Source of the DNA: Kribbella pratensis
GTDB lineage: Bacteria; Actinomycetota; Actinomycetes; Propionibacteriales; Kribbellaceae
Assembly (NCBI RefSeq): GCF_004365355.1
Contig: NZ_SODP01000004.1
Coordinates: forward strand, 528,266-592,265
Reading direction: 5' to 3'
DNA length: 64,000 nucleotides
Positions 7,646 through 16,883 of the stretch are shown in pieces (positions within the stretch are counted from its first letter, which is position 1; every line of letters starts with the position of its first letter). Below the pieces are notes generated by a model. It was not told where the DNA came from. It saw nothing but the letters and a program-made list of their open reading frames with translations, and did not search any database. The position numbers and the translations under genes were made by a program.

Positions 7646-7951
7646 ATGGCAACGACCGCGAAGATCGCTCGCAACGAGCATCGCCGCCGGACCGTGGCCC
7701 ACTACTCCGAGCGTCGGTCCTCGTTGAAGCGCATCATCGCCGACCCCGGCACGTCGGCGGGCGACCGCGCCGAGGCGCAGCTGAAGCTCCAGAAGCTGCC
7801 GCGCGACGCGAACCCGATCCGGGTCCGCAACCGCGACGTCGTCGACGGCCGCCCGCGCGGCTACATCGGCAAGGCGGGCATCTCGCGGGTTCGATTCCGG
7901 GAGATGGCCCACCGCGGCGAACTGCCCGGGATCACGAAGTCTTCCTGGTAA
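7646..7951 (+). CDS. rpsN: 30S ribosomal protein S14 (zinc-free paralogue)
   Basis: A 101-residue S14 with the usual C-terminal signature RDVVDGRPRGYIGKAGISR and RVRFREMAHRGELPG. It is the long form without the CxxC zinc finger of the 61-residue S14Z. It starts directly after rpmG with no gap and ends just before a strong terminator. Actinomycetes use it in place of the zinc form when zinc is scarce. Confidence 0.96.
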   Translation: MATTAKIARNEHRRRTVAHYSERRSSLKRIIADPGTSAGDRAEAQLKLQKLPRDANPIRVRNRDVVDGRPRGYIGKAGISRVRFREMAHRGELPGITKSSW

Positions 7952-7956
7952 CACGT

Positions 7957-7986
7957 CAAAGCCCCCCGCCGCAGCGGGGGGCTTTG
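7957..7986. terminator. Bidirectional terminator hairpin
   Basis: A 13-bp perfect stem CAAAGCCCCCCGC / GCGGGGGGCTTTG with loop CGCA lies between rpsN (stop 7951) and the convergent gene ending at 7993. Confidence 0.88.
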
Positions 7987-7992
7987 CTGTGT

Positions 7993-8835
7993 CTACAGGC
8001 GGTTGTACGCCTTCAGCGTTCGGAGCGCGCCGACGGTCACGATGCCGCGGTACTCCAGGGTGGCCGCGGGGCCGGGCGGCTCCCAGGTGAGGGCCCAGCC
8101 GCCGTCGTCCTGCTGGTCGGCGATCAAGCGGTCGAGATGGGCCTCGAGCTGGGCGTCGGTGAACAGCTGCTTCCAGAAGCTGTCCGGCGTCGGCGCGAAG
8201 TGCAGCGGCGTCACGCCGTACGACGGATCCGCGGCATCGGCGCGGAACCACTGGAGTTTGGGCAGCCAGTCGCGGACCCGGTCGACGTCGACGTCGTCGG
8301 TGTGCTCCAGGAACTCCAGCGCCTCGTGCATCCCGTGGGCGTCCTCGGGGAACTCCTTCGCGAGCTCCGCCGCACACCACGCGCCGGCCTTGTCGCGCCA
8401 CGGGTGCTCGACACCGAGCGTGTACAGCCTCCCGACCAGGCCCGCAGTCGGGTTGATGCCGGGCTGGTACGTCCACTCGGTGATGTGCTCGGCCCGCGGG
8501 TAACCCTCCACCGCGGGACCGCACAGCGGGACAGCGCCGTCGGCCGTCGCGATCTGACCCAGCCAGTCGACCGCCCGCCGGACCATCTCGTCGTCCCGGG
8601 CACCGGCCGCTATCAGCGTGTCGAAGGCGACCTCGACGTCGAGCGGGAGGCTGTCCGGACACCGCTTGTCCGGCTCCAGCCCCCAGCCGAAGCCGCCGTC
8701 GGCGTTCTGGAACCCGCGCAACGCGTCGACCACGCCCTGCGGATCAGCGCCCTCGAAAACCGTCGCGAAGAGCCGGCGCTCGAGCAGCCGAGCGTCCCGT
8801 CGTACAAAGTCCCGACCTGCGGTGAAGATGTCCAT
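7993..8835 (-). CDS. Prenyltransferase/squalene-oxidase-like repeat protein
   Basis: A 280-residue protein with alpha/alpha-barrel repeats of the terpene cyclase/prenyltransferase type: a QW-like motif GFQNADGGFGWG near residue 42 and another, QQDDGGWALTWE, near 245. It is far shorter than squalene-hopene cyclases and has no DxDD acid motif, so a cyclase role is unlikely; such stand-alone repeat proteins are common in actinomycetes and uncharacterised. No signal peptide is visible. It lies 52 bases downstream of kdpE on the same strand and could be read through from kdp, but no functional link is evident. Confidence 0.75.
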   Translation of the reverse strand: MDIFTAGRDFVRRDARLLERRLFATVFEGADPQGVVDALRGFQNADGGFGWGLEPDKRCPDSLPLDVEVAFDTLIAAGARDDEMVRRAVDWLGQIATADGAVPLCGPAVEGYPRAEHITEWTYQPGINPTAGLVGRLYTLGVEHPWRDKAGAWCAAELAKEFPEDAHGMHEALEFLEHTDDVDVDRVRDWLPKLQWFRADAADPSYGVTPLHFAPTPDSFWKQLFTDAQLEAHLDRLIADQQDDGGWALTWEPPGPAATLEYRGIVTVGALRTLKAYNRL

Positions 8836-8887
8836 GCGCCTACCCTCGCGCAGATCGTGCCGGAGGTCTTGAACGAAACGGACACGC

Positions 8888-9565
8888 TCAGGGTTCGAAG
8901 CGGTAGCCCATGCCCGGTTCGGTGAGGAGGTGCTTGGGGCGGGCCGGATCGGGTTCGAGTTTGCGGCGGAGTTGGCCCATGTAGAAGCGCAGGTTGCCGC
9001 TGGCGGTCTCGTAGCCGGGGCCCCATACCTCGATCAGCAGCTGGCGTTGCGACATCAGCTTGCCGGGGTTGCGGACCAGCACCTCGAGCAGGTGCCACTC
9101 GGTCGGGGTGAGGCGGATGTCTTCGCCGTTCTCCAGCGTCACCCGCTTCGCGGCCAGATCGACGACGGCACCGCCGACGGTCACCACCGGCTGGTCCTGG
9201 GCGATGTTGCTGCGACGCAGTACGGCGCGCATGCGGGCCAGCAGCTCGTCGATACCGAAGGGTTTCGTCACGTAGTCGTCCGCGCCGGCGTCCAGCGCTT
9301 CGACCTTGTCGGTCTGGTCGGTCCGCCCGGACAGCACCAGGATCGGGGCGTCGGTCCAGCCGCGCAGTCCGCGAATCACGTCCACGCCGTCGAAGTCCGG
9401 CAGCCCGAGGTCGAGGATCACCAGCTCGGGCGGATGCTGCGCCGCGACCTTCAACGCCGACGTACCGGTGCCGGCCAGATGCACCTCGTACCCGCGCGCC
9501 TTCAGATTGATCTGCAAGGCCCGCACGATCTGCGGCTCGTCGTCGACCACCAGCACTCTCGTCAC
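8888..9565 (-). CDS. kdpE: Response regulator KdpE
   Basis: A 225-residue OmpR-type response regulator: receiver domain with acidic pocket VVDDE and phospho-acceptor Asp52 in LVILDLGLPDFDG, then a winged-helix DNA-binding domain (about 130-225) with RLTPTEWHLLEVLVRNPGKL and LRRKLEPDP. It receives phosphate from KdpD and activates the kdp operon. Its ATG overlaps the kdpD stop (ATGA). Likely binding sites are the 11-bp-spaced repeats at 16787-16836. Confidence 0.95.
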   Translation of the reverse strand: MTRVLVVDDEPQIVRALQINLKARGYEVHLAGTGTSALKVAAQHPPELVILDLGLPDFDGVDVIRGLRGWTDAPILVLSGRTDQTDKVEALDAGADDYVTKPFGIDELLARMRAVLRRSNIAQDQPVVTVGGAVVDLAAKRVTLENGEDIRLTPTEWHLLEVLVRNPGKLMSQRQLLIEVWGPGYETASGNLRFYMGQLRRKLEPDPARPKHLLTEPGMGYRFEP

Positions 9566-12132
9566 TCTTGCTCCGATCGTTCGCGGGCTCCGGGGACCGG
9601 GGCATCGGTCGGGCGGAGGGCGGCGGTCGGCATGGTGACCACCATGGTCAGACCACCGCCCGGGGTGTCTTCGGGTAGCAGCGTCCCGTGCATGGCCTCG
9701 GCGAGGCCGCGAGCAAGCGCCAGGCCCAGCCCGACGCCAACCGTGTTGTCGGTGTCGCCGAGGCGCTGGAACGGCGCGAACATCCGGTTCCGGTCCTCGC
9801 GCGGGATCCCCGGCCCGCGGTCGATCACCCGGACCTCGACGATGTCGCCCAGTGCGCTGCCGGTGATCAGCGGCGGACGGCCAGCAGGCGAGTAGCGGAT
9901 CGCGTTCGCCAGCAGGTTCGCGACCACTCGCTCCAGCAGCGCCGGATCCGCTTCGACGAGCGGCAAGGTGTGTGGGATGTCGACCGTCACCTGGTCGGCT
10001 TCGTCACCCAACTCGGCGAGTACGCCGGGGAGGATCTCGTCGAGCGCCATCGGCCGCGTGAACACCGGCAGTACTCCGGCCTGCAGCCGACTCAGATCGA
10101 GCAGGTTGTCCACCAACCGCGACAACCGATCCAGCGACTCGTCCGCGGTCTCCAGCAGTTCGGCCCGCTCGGACTCGCTCCACTCGACGTCGTCGCTACG
10201 CAGCGAAGTCACCGAGGCCTTGGCCGATGCCAACGGCGATCGCAGATCATGGCCGACGGCGCGCAACAACGCAGTACGCAGCTTGTCGGCCTCGGCGAGC
10301 GGCTTCGCTTCAGCAGCGGCCTCGCTCAACCGGGCGCGGTCGACCAGCGCGGCGGCGTGGGCCGCGAACGCCCCGACCAGCCGCCGCTCGTCGGCCTCCA
10401 GCTGATGACCTTGCAGCACGAGAACCAGGTCGTCCCGCGCGGGGATCTCGGCGTCGGCCTCCTCCGGACGAGTGCAGGTCAGGGAGCCGGCCGAGGCCAG
10501 CGGCCGCCAGATCTCGGTCAGCTCGTCGTCGTCCACACGCTCCATCAGGCACGCCCCGGTCATCCCGAACGCCTCGCGCACCCGTTCGAGCAGCGCGGGC
10601 AGGGCCGTCTCTCCCCGCAGCACCGATCCGGCCAAGGTCGCCAACGTCTCCGATTCCGCGGCCGCCCGGGCCGCCTGCCTGGTGCGTCGTGCCGCCCGGT
10701 CGACGACCGAGCTCACCATCGCGGCGACCAGGATGAAGATCACCAGCGCCAACGCGTTGTTGAGCTCGGCGATCGTGAACGTCCGCTTCGGCGGGGTGAA
10801 GAACCAGTTGAGTACCAGCGATCCGCCGACCGCGGTCACCATCGCCGGCCACATGCCACCGACCAGCGCGACCACCACGACCGCGAACAGGAACGCGAGC
10901 ACGTTGCTGGTCAGGTTGAGCGTGTCGCCGCCGAGCCCCAGCACCAGCGCAAGGACCGGCGGCAGCACGATCGACAGCACGAATCCCTGGATCTTCCGGC
11001 GCCGGGACAGACTGCCCCGCAACCGCGGCAACCGCCCACGGCCCATCAACGAGTGCGTGACGATATGTACGTCGATATCGCCGGAATCGCGGATCGTGGT
11101 GGCGCCGATCCCCGGCCCGGTGAACAGCGAACTGATCCGCGAACGACGACTGCCGCCGAGCACCAACTGGGTGGCGTTCTCCGCCCTCGCGAACGTCAGC
11201 AGAGCGGACGGGATGTCGTCGCCGACGACCTGGTGATAGGTCCCGCCGAGCTTCTCGACCAGGTTGCGCTGCTCGGCCAGCTTGCTCGGGTTCGCCCCGG
11301 TCAGTCCGTCCGAGCGTGCGACGTGTACGGCGAGTAGGTCCCCGCCGGATGACCGCGCCGCGATCCGGGCGGCGCGCCGGATCAGCGTCTCGCCCTCGGG
11401 ACCGCCGGTGAGCGCAACCACGACGCGCTCCCGGGCTTCCCAGGTCGAGTCGATGTCGTGCTCCTGGCGGTACTGCTGCAGCCCTGCGTCCACCCGGTCG
11501 GCCAGCCACAACAGCGCCAGCTCGCGCAGGGCGGACAGGTTGCCGACGCGGAAATAGTTGCCCAGGGCAGCGTCCACCTTGTCGGCGGTGTAGATGTTGC
11601 CGTGGGCCATCCGCCGGCGCAGGGCCTCCGGCGTCATGTCGACCAGCTCGATCTGGTCCGCGGCCCGGACCACGCGGTCCGGGACCGTCTCCTGCTGCGG
11701 TACGCCGGTGATCTTCTCGACCACATCGTTGATCGACTCGAGGTGCTGGATGTTGACCGCCGAAATCACGTCGATCCCGGCGGCCAGCAGCTCCTCGATG
11801 TCCTCCCAGCGCTTCTCGTTCCGGCTGCCCGGGACGTTGGTGTGTGCCAGCTCGTCGACCAGCGCGACCTCCGGCCGCCGGGCCAGTACTGCGTCGATGT
11901 CGAGCTCAGTGAAACTCGCGCCGCGGTAGTCGATGATCCGCCGCGGGACGACCTCGAGCCCGCTGAGCATCTCCGCGGTGTGCGCGCGGCCGTGGGTCTC
12001 GACGAACCCGACCACCACGTCGGTGCCGCGGGCCAGCCGGCGCTGACCCTCGCCCAGCATCTTGTAGGTCTTCCCAACGCCGGGCGCGGCGCCGAGATAG
12101 ACCCGCAGATGCCCACGGCCGCTCTTGCTCAT
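9562..12132 (-). CDS. kdpD: Sensor histidine kinase KdpD
   Basis: An 856-residue membrane sensor of potassium limitation. Domains in order: cytosolic KdpD domain with Walker A GAAPGVGKT (about 14-22) and VDELAHTN, a universal-stress-protein domain (about 240-365, VVVALTGGPEG), four membrane segments (about 395-500), a GAF-like region, the dimerisation domain with His628 in VGHDLRSPLAS, and an ATPase domain with NAIRYSP, DRGPGIP and GVGLGLALA. It lies 17 bases after kdpC and overlaps kdpE by four bases. Confidence 0.96.
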   Translation of the reverse strand: MSKSGRGHLRVYLGAAPGVGKTYKMLGEGQRRLARGTDVVVGFVETHGRAHTAEMLSGLEVVPRRIIDYRGASFTELDIDAVLARRPEVALVDELAHTNVPGSRNEKRWEDIEELLAAGIDVISAVNIQHLESINDVVEKITGVPQQETVPDRVVRAADQIELVDMTPEALRRRMAHGNIYTADKVDAALGNYFRVGNLSALRELALLWLADRVDAGLQQYRQEHDIDSTWEARERVVVALTGGPEGETLIRRAARIAARSSGGDLLAVHVARSDGLTGANPSKLAEQRNLVEKLGGTYHQVVGDDIPSALLTFARAENATQLVLGGSRRSRISSLFTGPGIGATTIRDSGDIDVHIVTHSLMGRGRLPRLRGSLSRRRKIQGFVLSIVLPPVLALVLGLGGDTLNLTSNVLAFLFAVVVVALVGGMWPAMVTAVGGSLVLNWFFTPPKRTFTIAELNNALALVIFILVAAMVSSVVDRAARRTRQAARAAAESETLATLAGSVLRGETALPALLERVREAFGMTGACLMERVDDDELTEIWRPLASAGSLTCTRPEEADAEIPARDDLVLVLQGHQLEADERRLVGAFAAHAAALVDRARLSEAAAEAKPLAEADKLRTALLRAVGHDLRSPLASAKASVTSLRSDDVEWSESERAELLETADESLDRLSRLVDNLLDLSRLQAGVLPVFTRPMALDEILPGVLAELGDEADQVTVDIPHTLPLVEADPALLERVVANLLANAIRYSPAGRPPLITGSALGDIVEVRVIDRGPGIPREDRNRMFAPFQRLGDTDNTVGVGLGLALARGLAEAMHGTLLPEDTPGGGLTMVVTMPTAALRPTDAPVPGARERSEQE

Positions 12133-12149
12133 ACTCGAATGATCTCAGG

Positions 12150-12788
12150 TCAGCCGAGCGCGGCCAGGGCGTTGTTCAGCTTGACCACGTTCACCCGGGG
12201 CTCGCCCAGGAATCCGAGGGTGCGGCCTTCCGTGCTGTCCTGCACCAGCTGCTGGACCTTGTCCACCGGCAGGTTCCGCTCACGGGCCACCCGGTTGACC
12301 TGCAGTGCGGCGTACGCCGGGCTGATGTTCGGGTCGAGACCGCTGCCGCTGGCCGTGACGGCGTCCGGCGGGACCTGGGACGGGTCGACGCCCTCCAGTG
12401 CCGCGACGTCCTTGCGCCGCTGCTCGACCGCCGCGACCAGGTCGGCGTTGTTCGGTCCGAGGTTGGAGCCGCCGCTGGCCATCGCATCGTACGAGCTCGC
12501 CGACGGCCGGGTCTGGAACCACTTCGGGTCGGCGACCATGATCGCCTTCCCGTCGTCGTCCTTCTTGCCACTGTCCATGGTGTACGCCTGGCCGATCAGG
12601 TCCGAGGCGACGGCCTTGCCGTCCACCTTGACGATCGAACCGTTCGCATTGCCGTGGAACAGCGCCTGCGCCACCCCGGTCATCACCAGCGGGTAGACGA
12701 TGCCGAGGGCCACGGTGAATACCAGCAGAGCCCGGAGCGCGACCCCGAACTGGCGTACCGAGCCCGGGAGATTGCTTGCCATTGACAT
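12150..12788 (-). CDS. kdpC: K+-transporting ATPase subunit KdpC
   Basis: A 212-residue single-span subunit of the KdpFABC pump: N-terminal membrane segment (about 15-40, LLVFTVALGIVYPLVMTGVA) followed by an extracytosolic domain with the family motifs SGSGLDPNISP and VNRVARERNL and the C-terminal FLGEPRVNVVKLN. KdpC stabilises the complex and affects ATP affinity. It follows kdpB by seven bases. Confidence 0.96.
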   Translation of the reverse strand: MSMASNLPGSVRQFGVALRALLVFTVALGIVYPLVMTGVAQALFHGNANGSIVKVDGKAVASDLIGQAYTMDSGKKDDDGKAIMVADPKWFQTRPSASSYDAMASGGSNLGPNNADLVAAVEQRRKDVAALEGVDPSQVPPDAVTASGSGLDPNISPAYAALQVNRVARERNLPVDKVQQLVQDSTEGRTLGFLGEPRVNVVKLNNALAALG

Positions 12789-12795
12789 ATACCTT

Positions 12796-14889
12796 TCAGC
12801 GGAGACCGGGGATCAAGGAGATCACCAGGTCGAGGAGCTTGATGCCGATGAACGGCGAGATCAGACCGCCGACGCCGTACACCAGCAGGTTGCGCCGGAG
12901 CATCGCCGAAGCCGACGACGGCTTGTACCGGACGCCGCGGAGTGCCAGCGGCACCAGCAGGACGATGATCAGTGCGTTGAACACGATCGCCGACACGATC
13001 GCCGACTCCGGCGAGTGCAGGCCCATCACGTTCAACTTGTCCAGGCCCGGGTAGGCCGCCGCGAACAATGCCGGCAGGATCGCGAAGTACTTGGCCACGT
13101 CGTTCGCGATCGAGAATGTGGTCAGCGATCCGCGGGTGATCAGCAACTGCTTGCCGATCTCGACGATCTCGATCAGCTTGGTCGGGTTCGAGTCGAGGTC
13201 GACCATGTTGCCGGCCTCCTTCGCGGCCGACGTACCGGAGTTCATCGCCACGCCGACATCGGCCTGGGCCAGCGCCGGCGCGTCATTGGTGCCGTCACCG
13301 GTCATCGCGACCAGGCGGCCGCCCTCCTGCTCCTTCTTGATCAGCGCCATCTTGTCCTCGGGCGTCGCCTCGGCCAGGAAGTCGTCGACCCCGGCCTCCT
13401 CGGCGATCGCCTTCGCGGTCAGCTGGTTGTCACCGGTGATCATCACGGTCCGGATGCCCATCGAGCGCATCTGGTCGAACCGTTCCCGCATGCCCGCCTT
13501 GACGACGTCCTTGAGGTGGATGACGCCGAGTGCACGCGCCTTCCCACCGATGCTCTCGGCAACGACCAGCGGGGTTCCACCGGAGGCCGAGATACCGTCG
13601 ACGATCTCGCCGAGCTGCGAGTCGATCGTCCCGCCGTGCTGGTTGATCCAGGCGTTGACCGCACCGGCCGCACCCTTGCGGATCTGCCGGTCGTCGACGT
13701 CCACGCCGCTCATCCGGGTCTGCGCGGTGAACTCCACGAACGTTGCATGCGGCAACTCTCCGGTGTGCCGCTCGCGCAGCCCGTACCCGGTCTTCGCCAG
13801 TACGACGATCGACCGGCCTTCCGGCGTCTCGTCGGCGAGGCTGGACAGCTGTGCCGCGTCCGCCAGGTCGGTGTCGGACACGCCCTGGACCGGGATGAAC
13901 TCCGACGCCTGCCGGTTGCCCAATGTGATGGTGCCGGTCTTGTCCAGCAGCAGGGTGTTCACGTCGCCGGCGGCCTCGACCGCCCGGCCGGACATCGCCA
14001 GTACGTTGCGCTGGACGAGCCGGTCCATACCGGCGATACCGATCGCGGACAGCAGCGCACCGATGGTGGTCGGGATCAGGGCGACCAGCAGGGCCACCAG
14101 GATCACGATGCTCAGGTTCGTGTGTGCGTAGTTCGCGAACGTCGGCAGCGTCGCCACCGCGATCAGGAACACGATCGTCAGGCTGGCCAGCAGGATGTTC
14201 AGTGCGATCTCGTTCGGTGTCTTCTGCCGCGATGCACCCTCGACCAGCGCGATCATCCGGTCGATGAAGCTCTCACCGGGCTTGGTGGTGATCTTCACGA
14301 CGATCCGGTCCGACAGCACCTTGGTGCCGCCGGTGACCGCGCTGCGGTCGCCGCCGGACTCCCGGATGACCGGGGCCGACTCGCCGGTGATCGCCGACTC
14401 GTCGACGCTCGCCACGCCCTCGACGACGTCACCGTCGCCGGGGATGATCTGTCCGGCCTCGACGACGACCAGGTCACCGAGCTTCAGTTGGGTGGCCGGT
14501 ACCTCTTCCTCCCCGTCGCCGACCATGCGGCGCGCGGTGGTCTCGGTCTTGGCCTTGCGCAGCGTCTCGGCCTGGGCCTTGCCCCGGCCTTCCGCGACCG
14601 CCTCCGCCAGGTTCGCGAAGATCACGGTCAGCCAGAGCCAGACCACGATCCACCAGACGAACACGCTGGGGTCGGTGATGGCCTTGACCGTGGACGCGGC
14701 CGCACCGACCTCGACCACGAACATGACCGGGTTCTTCACCATCACCCGCGGGTCGAGCTTCTTCAGTGCGTCCGGCAAGGACGTCAGCAGCATCTTCGGG
14801 TCGAACGCACCCGTCGGCGCCTTCTTCGCCACCGTGTCCGCGGCCTTCTTGGGGGCCGGGGACGACGGGGTCTTCACGATCGTGGTCAC
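12796..14889 (-). CDS. kdpB: K+-transporting ATPase ATP-binding subunit KdpB
   Basis: A 697-residue P-type ATPase that powers high-affinity potassium import. The phosphorylated Asp316 lies in LLLDKTGTIT. Also visible are the actuator motif DESAITGESAPV, the nucleotide-binding KGAAGAVNAW, and the hinge MTGDGTNDAPALAQADVGVAM. About seven membrane segments are spread at the N-terminus, around 220-280 and at the C-terminus. It overlaps kdpA by four bases (ATGA). Confidence 0.97.
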   Translation of the reverse strand: MTTIVKTPSSPAPKKAADTVAKKAPTGAFDPKMLLTSLPDALKKLDPRVMVKNPVMFVVEVGAAASTVKAITDPSVFVWWIVVWLWLTVIFANLAEAVAEGRGKAQAETLRKAKTETTARRMVGDGEEEVPATQLKLGDLVVVEAGQIIPGDGDVVEGVASVDESAITGESAPVIRESGGDRSAVTGGTKVLSDRIVVKITTKPGESFIDRMIALVEGASRQKTPNEIALNILLASLTIVFLIAVATLPTFANYAHTNLSIVILVALLVALIPTTIGALLSAIGIAGMDRLVQRNVLAMSGRAVEAAGDVNTLLLDKTGTITLGNRQASEFIPVQGVSDTDLADAAQLSSLADETPEGRSIVVLAKTGYGLRERHTGELPHATFVEFTAQTRMSGVDVDDRQIRKGAAGAVNAWINQHGGTIDSQLGEIVDGISASGGTPLVVAESIGGKARALGVIHLKDVVKAGMRERFDQMRSMGIRTVMITGDNQLTAKAIAEEAGVDDFLAEATPEDKMALIKKEQEGGRLVAMTGDGTNDAPALAQADVGVAMNSGTSAAKEAGNMVDLDSNPTKLIEIVEIGKQLLITRGSLTTFSIANDVAKYFAILPALFAAAYPGLDKLNVMGLHSPESAIVSAIVFNALIIVLLVPLALRGVRYKPSSASAMLRRNLLVYGVGGLISPFIGIKLLDLVISLIPGLR

Positions 14890-16547
14890 AGTCCCTCCGC
14901 GAGGGGTCCGAGGGTCAGAGCTGGGAAGTAGGTCAGGCCGGTCACGATCAGGACGACACCGACGAGCATCGTCACGAACAGGGCCTTGTGGGTGGGCAGC
15001 GTGCCCTGGGTCACCGGCACCGGTTGCTGCTTGGCGAGGGAACCCGCCAGCGCCAGCGCGAAGACGATCGGGACGAACCGGCCGAGCAACATCACCAGCC
15101 CGAGAGCCGTGTTGTAGAACGGAATGTTCGCGCTGATCCCGGCGAAGGCGCTGCCGTTGTTGTTACCCGCCGAGGTGAAGGCGTACAGCACTTCGGAGAA
15201 GCCGTGCGGGCTGTCGGTGTTGAGGATCGAGGCCCGGGCCACCGCGAGTCCCATCGCGAGCGAGGCGCCGACGAGTACGACGGTCGGTGTCGTCAGGATG
15301 TACAGCGAGACGAGCTTCATCTCGCGCGCGGTGATCTTCTTCTTCAGGTACTCCGGGGTGCGCCCGACCATCAGGCCCGCGACGAACACCGCGAGCACGG
15401 CGAGGATCAGCATGCCGTACAGACCTGTGCCCGTACCGCCGGGCGTCACTTCGCCGAGCATCATGTGGAACAGCGGCACGCCACCGCCGAGCGGGGTGAA
15501 CGAGTCGTGCATCGAGTTGACCGCGCCCGTCGACGTACCGGTCGTCGAGACGGCGAACAACGAGGACGCCCACTCTCCGAAGCGCGTCTCCTTGCCCTCC
15601 ATCGCAGCGCCGGCGGCCCGGGTCGCGGTACCCGCGCCCTGAACCTCGAACAGCGTCGCCAGGAAGACGAAGGCGGCCCAGATCGTGCCCATCACGCCGA
15701 GGATCGCGTAGCCCTGACGCTTGTCCTTGACCATCACGCCGAAGGTCCGGGTCAGGCAGACCGGGATGACCAGCAGCAGGAAGATCTCGAACAGGTTCGA
15801 CAGCGGGTTCGGGTTCTCGAACGGGTGCGCCGAGTTCGCGTTGTAGTAGCCACCGCCGTTGGTGCCCAGCTCCTTGATGACCTCCTGGCTGGCCACCGGG
15901 CCGCCGGGGATCGTCTGGGTCTGTCCGACGACCGAGGTGACCTCATGCCCGCCGGAGAAGTTCTGCACAACGCCCATCGCGACCAGCACGACGGTGCCGA
16001 CGACCGCGATCGGCACCAGCACACGCAGTACAGTCCGGACCAGGTCGACCCAGAAGTTGCCGACCCGGTCGGTCTTCGACCGGGAGAAGCCCCGGATCAG
16101 CGCGATCGCGACGGTGATACCAACGGCCGCGGACAGGAAGTTCTGCACCGCCAGGCCGGCGAACTGGACCAGGTGGCCCATCACCGCCTCCGGCACGTAG
16201 CTCTGCCAGTTGGTGTTCGAGACGAAGGACGCGGCGGTGTTGAACGCCAGCCCGGACTCGACGTTCGGCAGGCCCAGCGACAGCGGCAGCCAGTGTTGCA
16301 GGCGCTGGAGCAGGTACAGCAGGATGACGCTGAGCGCGGAGAACGCGATCAGCGAGCGGGCGTAGACGGCCCAGGTCTGGTCGGCCTTCGAGTCGACGCC
16401 GAACAGTTTGTAGGTCCAGCGCTCGACGCGCAGGTCCTTGTCAGACGTGTAGACCCTGGCCATGTAGCCGCCGAACGGGCGGTAGACGGCTGCCAGGCAC
16501 GCGAGTAGGAGGCCGACCTGTAACAAGCCGGCTGCGGTGTCGGACAT
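14886..16547 (-). CDS. kdpA: K+-transporting ATPase channel-like subunit KdpA
   Basis: A 553-residue polytopic membrane protein that selects and moves potassium, related to SKT transporters, with about ten membrane segments and P-loop regions such as TNWQSY, ELGTNGGGYYNANSAHPFENP and FTSAGNNNGSAFAG. The ATG at 16547 shares its A with the TGA of kdpF, so the longer in-frame start upstream is rejected. It is the first large gene of the kdp operon. Confidence 0.97.
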   Translation of the reverse strand: MSDTAAGLLQVGLLLACLAAVYRPFGGYMARVYTSDKDLRVERWTYKLFGVDSKADQTWAVYARSLIAFSALSVILLYLLQRLQHWLPLSLGLPNVESGLAFNTAASFVSNTNWQSYVPEAVMGHLVQFAGLAVQNFLSAAVGITVAIALIRGFSRSKTDRVGNFWVDLVRTVLRVLVPIAVVGTVVLVAMGVVQNFSGGHEVTSVVGQTQTIPGGPVASQEVIKELGTNGGGYYNANSAHPFENPNPLSNLFEIFLLLVIPVCLTRTFGVMVKDKRQGYAILGVMGTIWAAFVFLATLFEVQGAGTATRAAGAAMEGKETRFGEWASSLFAVSTTGTSTGAVNSMHDSFTPLGGGVPLFHMMLGEVTPGGTGTGLYGMLILAVLAVFVAGLMVGRTPEYLKKKITAREMKLVSLYILTTPTVVLVGASLAMGLAVARASILNTDSPHGFSEVLYAFTSAGNNNGSAFAGISANIPFYNTALGLVMLLGRFVPIVFALALAGSLAKQQPVPVTQGTLPTHKALFVTMLVGVVLIVTGLTYFPALTLGPLAEGL

Positions 16548-16636
16548 CAGAACCTCTCGGGAAAGACCAGGGCGGCGATCAGATAGAGGACCAGAGCAAC
16601 GGCCACGACCAGGCCGGCGATGTTCTCGGCGCTCAC
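16547..16636 (-). CDS. kdpF: KdpF, small subunit of the Kdp pump
   Basis: A 29-residue single-span peptide: VSAENIAGLV, a hydrophobic helix, and the typical end ALVFPERF. KdpF is a lipid-like stabiliser of KdpFABC. The GTG start overlaps the previous small ORF by four bases (GTGA), and its TGA shares one base with the kdpA ATG. The sequence and place make the call firm despite the size. Confidence 0.9.
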   Translation of the reverse strand: MSAENIAGLVVAVALVLYLIAALVFPERF

Positions 16637-16716
16637 AGCTTCTCCACTCCGCGCAGCGCGAGCCAGACGGCTGCGAACACGACGACGGTGACTGCGAGGT
16701 AGATGACGTCACCCAT
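16633..16716 (-). CDS. Small membrane ORF leading the kdp operon
   Basis: A 27-residue reading frame, MGDVIYLAVTVVVFAAVWL followed by ALRGVEKL, predicts one membrane helix with a short polar C-terminus. It starts at ATG 16716 and overlaps kdpF by the tetranucleotide GTGA, as expected for translational coupling. Small single-span ORFs at this position are, as far as I recall, found in other actinomycete kdp operons and usually left unannotated. A role as an accessory subunit or a leader peptide is inference. Confidence 0.6.
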   Translation of the reverse strand: MGDVIYLAVTVVVFAAVWLALRGVEKL

Positions 16717-16786
16717 GACGGCACGACCTCGCGGTGTAAGTACTCATGGCTTCACTGCACACCGCTAGCTGCCCGGTCAGGAGGGT

Positions 16787-16836
16787 TCTCGCAGGCCTCT
16801 CACACCCGCTGACAGAGCTCTCACAGGCTTCTCACA
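16787..16836. promoter_or_regulatory. Direct repeats at 11-bp spacing upstream of kdp, candidate KdpE sites
   Basis: TCTCGCA at 16787 and TCTCACA at 16798, 16819 and 16830 form two pairs of 7-base direct repeats, each pair spaced 11 bases and the pairs 21 bases apart. OmpR-family regulators bind direct repeats with this helical period. They lie about 70-120 bases upstream of the kdp operon and 48-97 bases upstream of the divergent gene at 16884. Confidence 0.5.
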
Positions 16837-16883
16837 TACTTACGGCTGGCATCCCCACCGACAGACAAGGGAAGATCCCGCAC

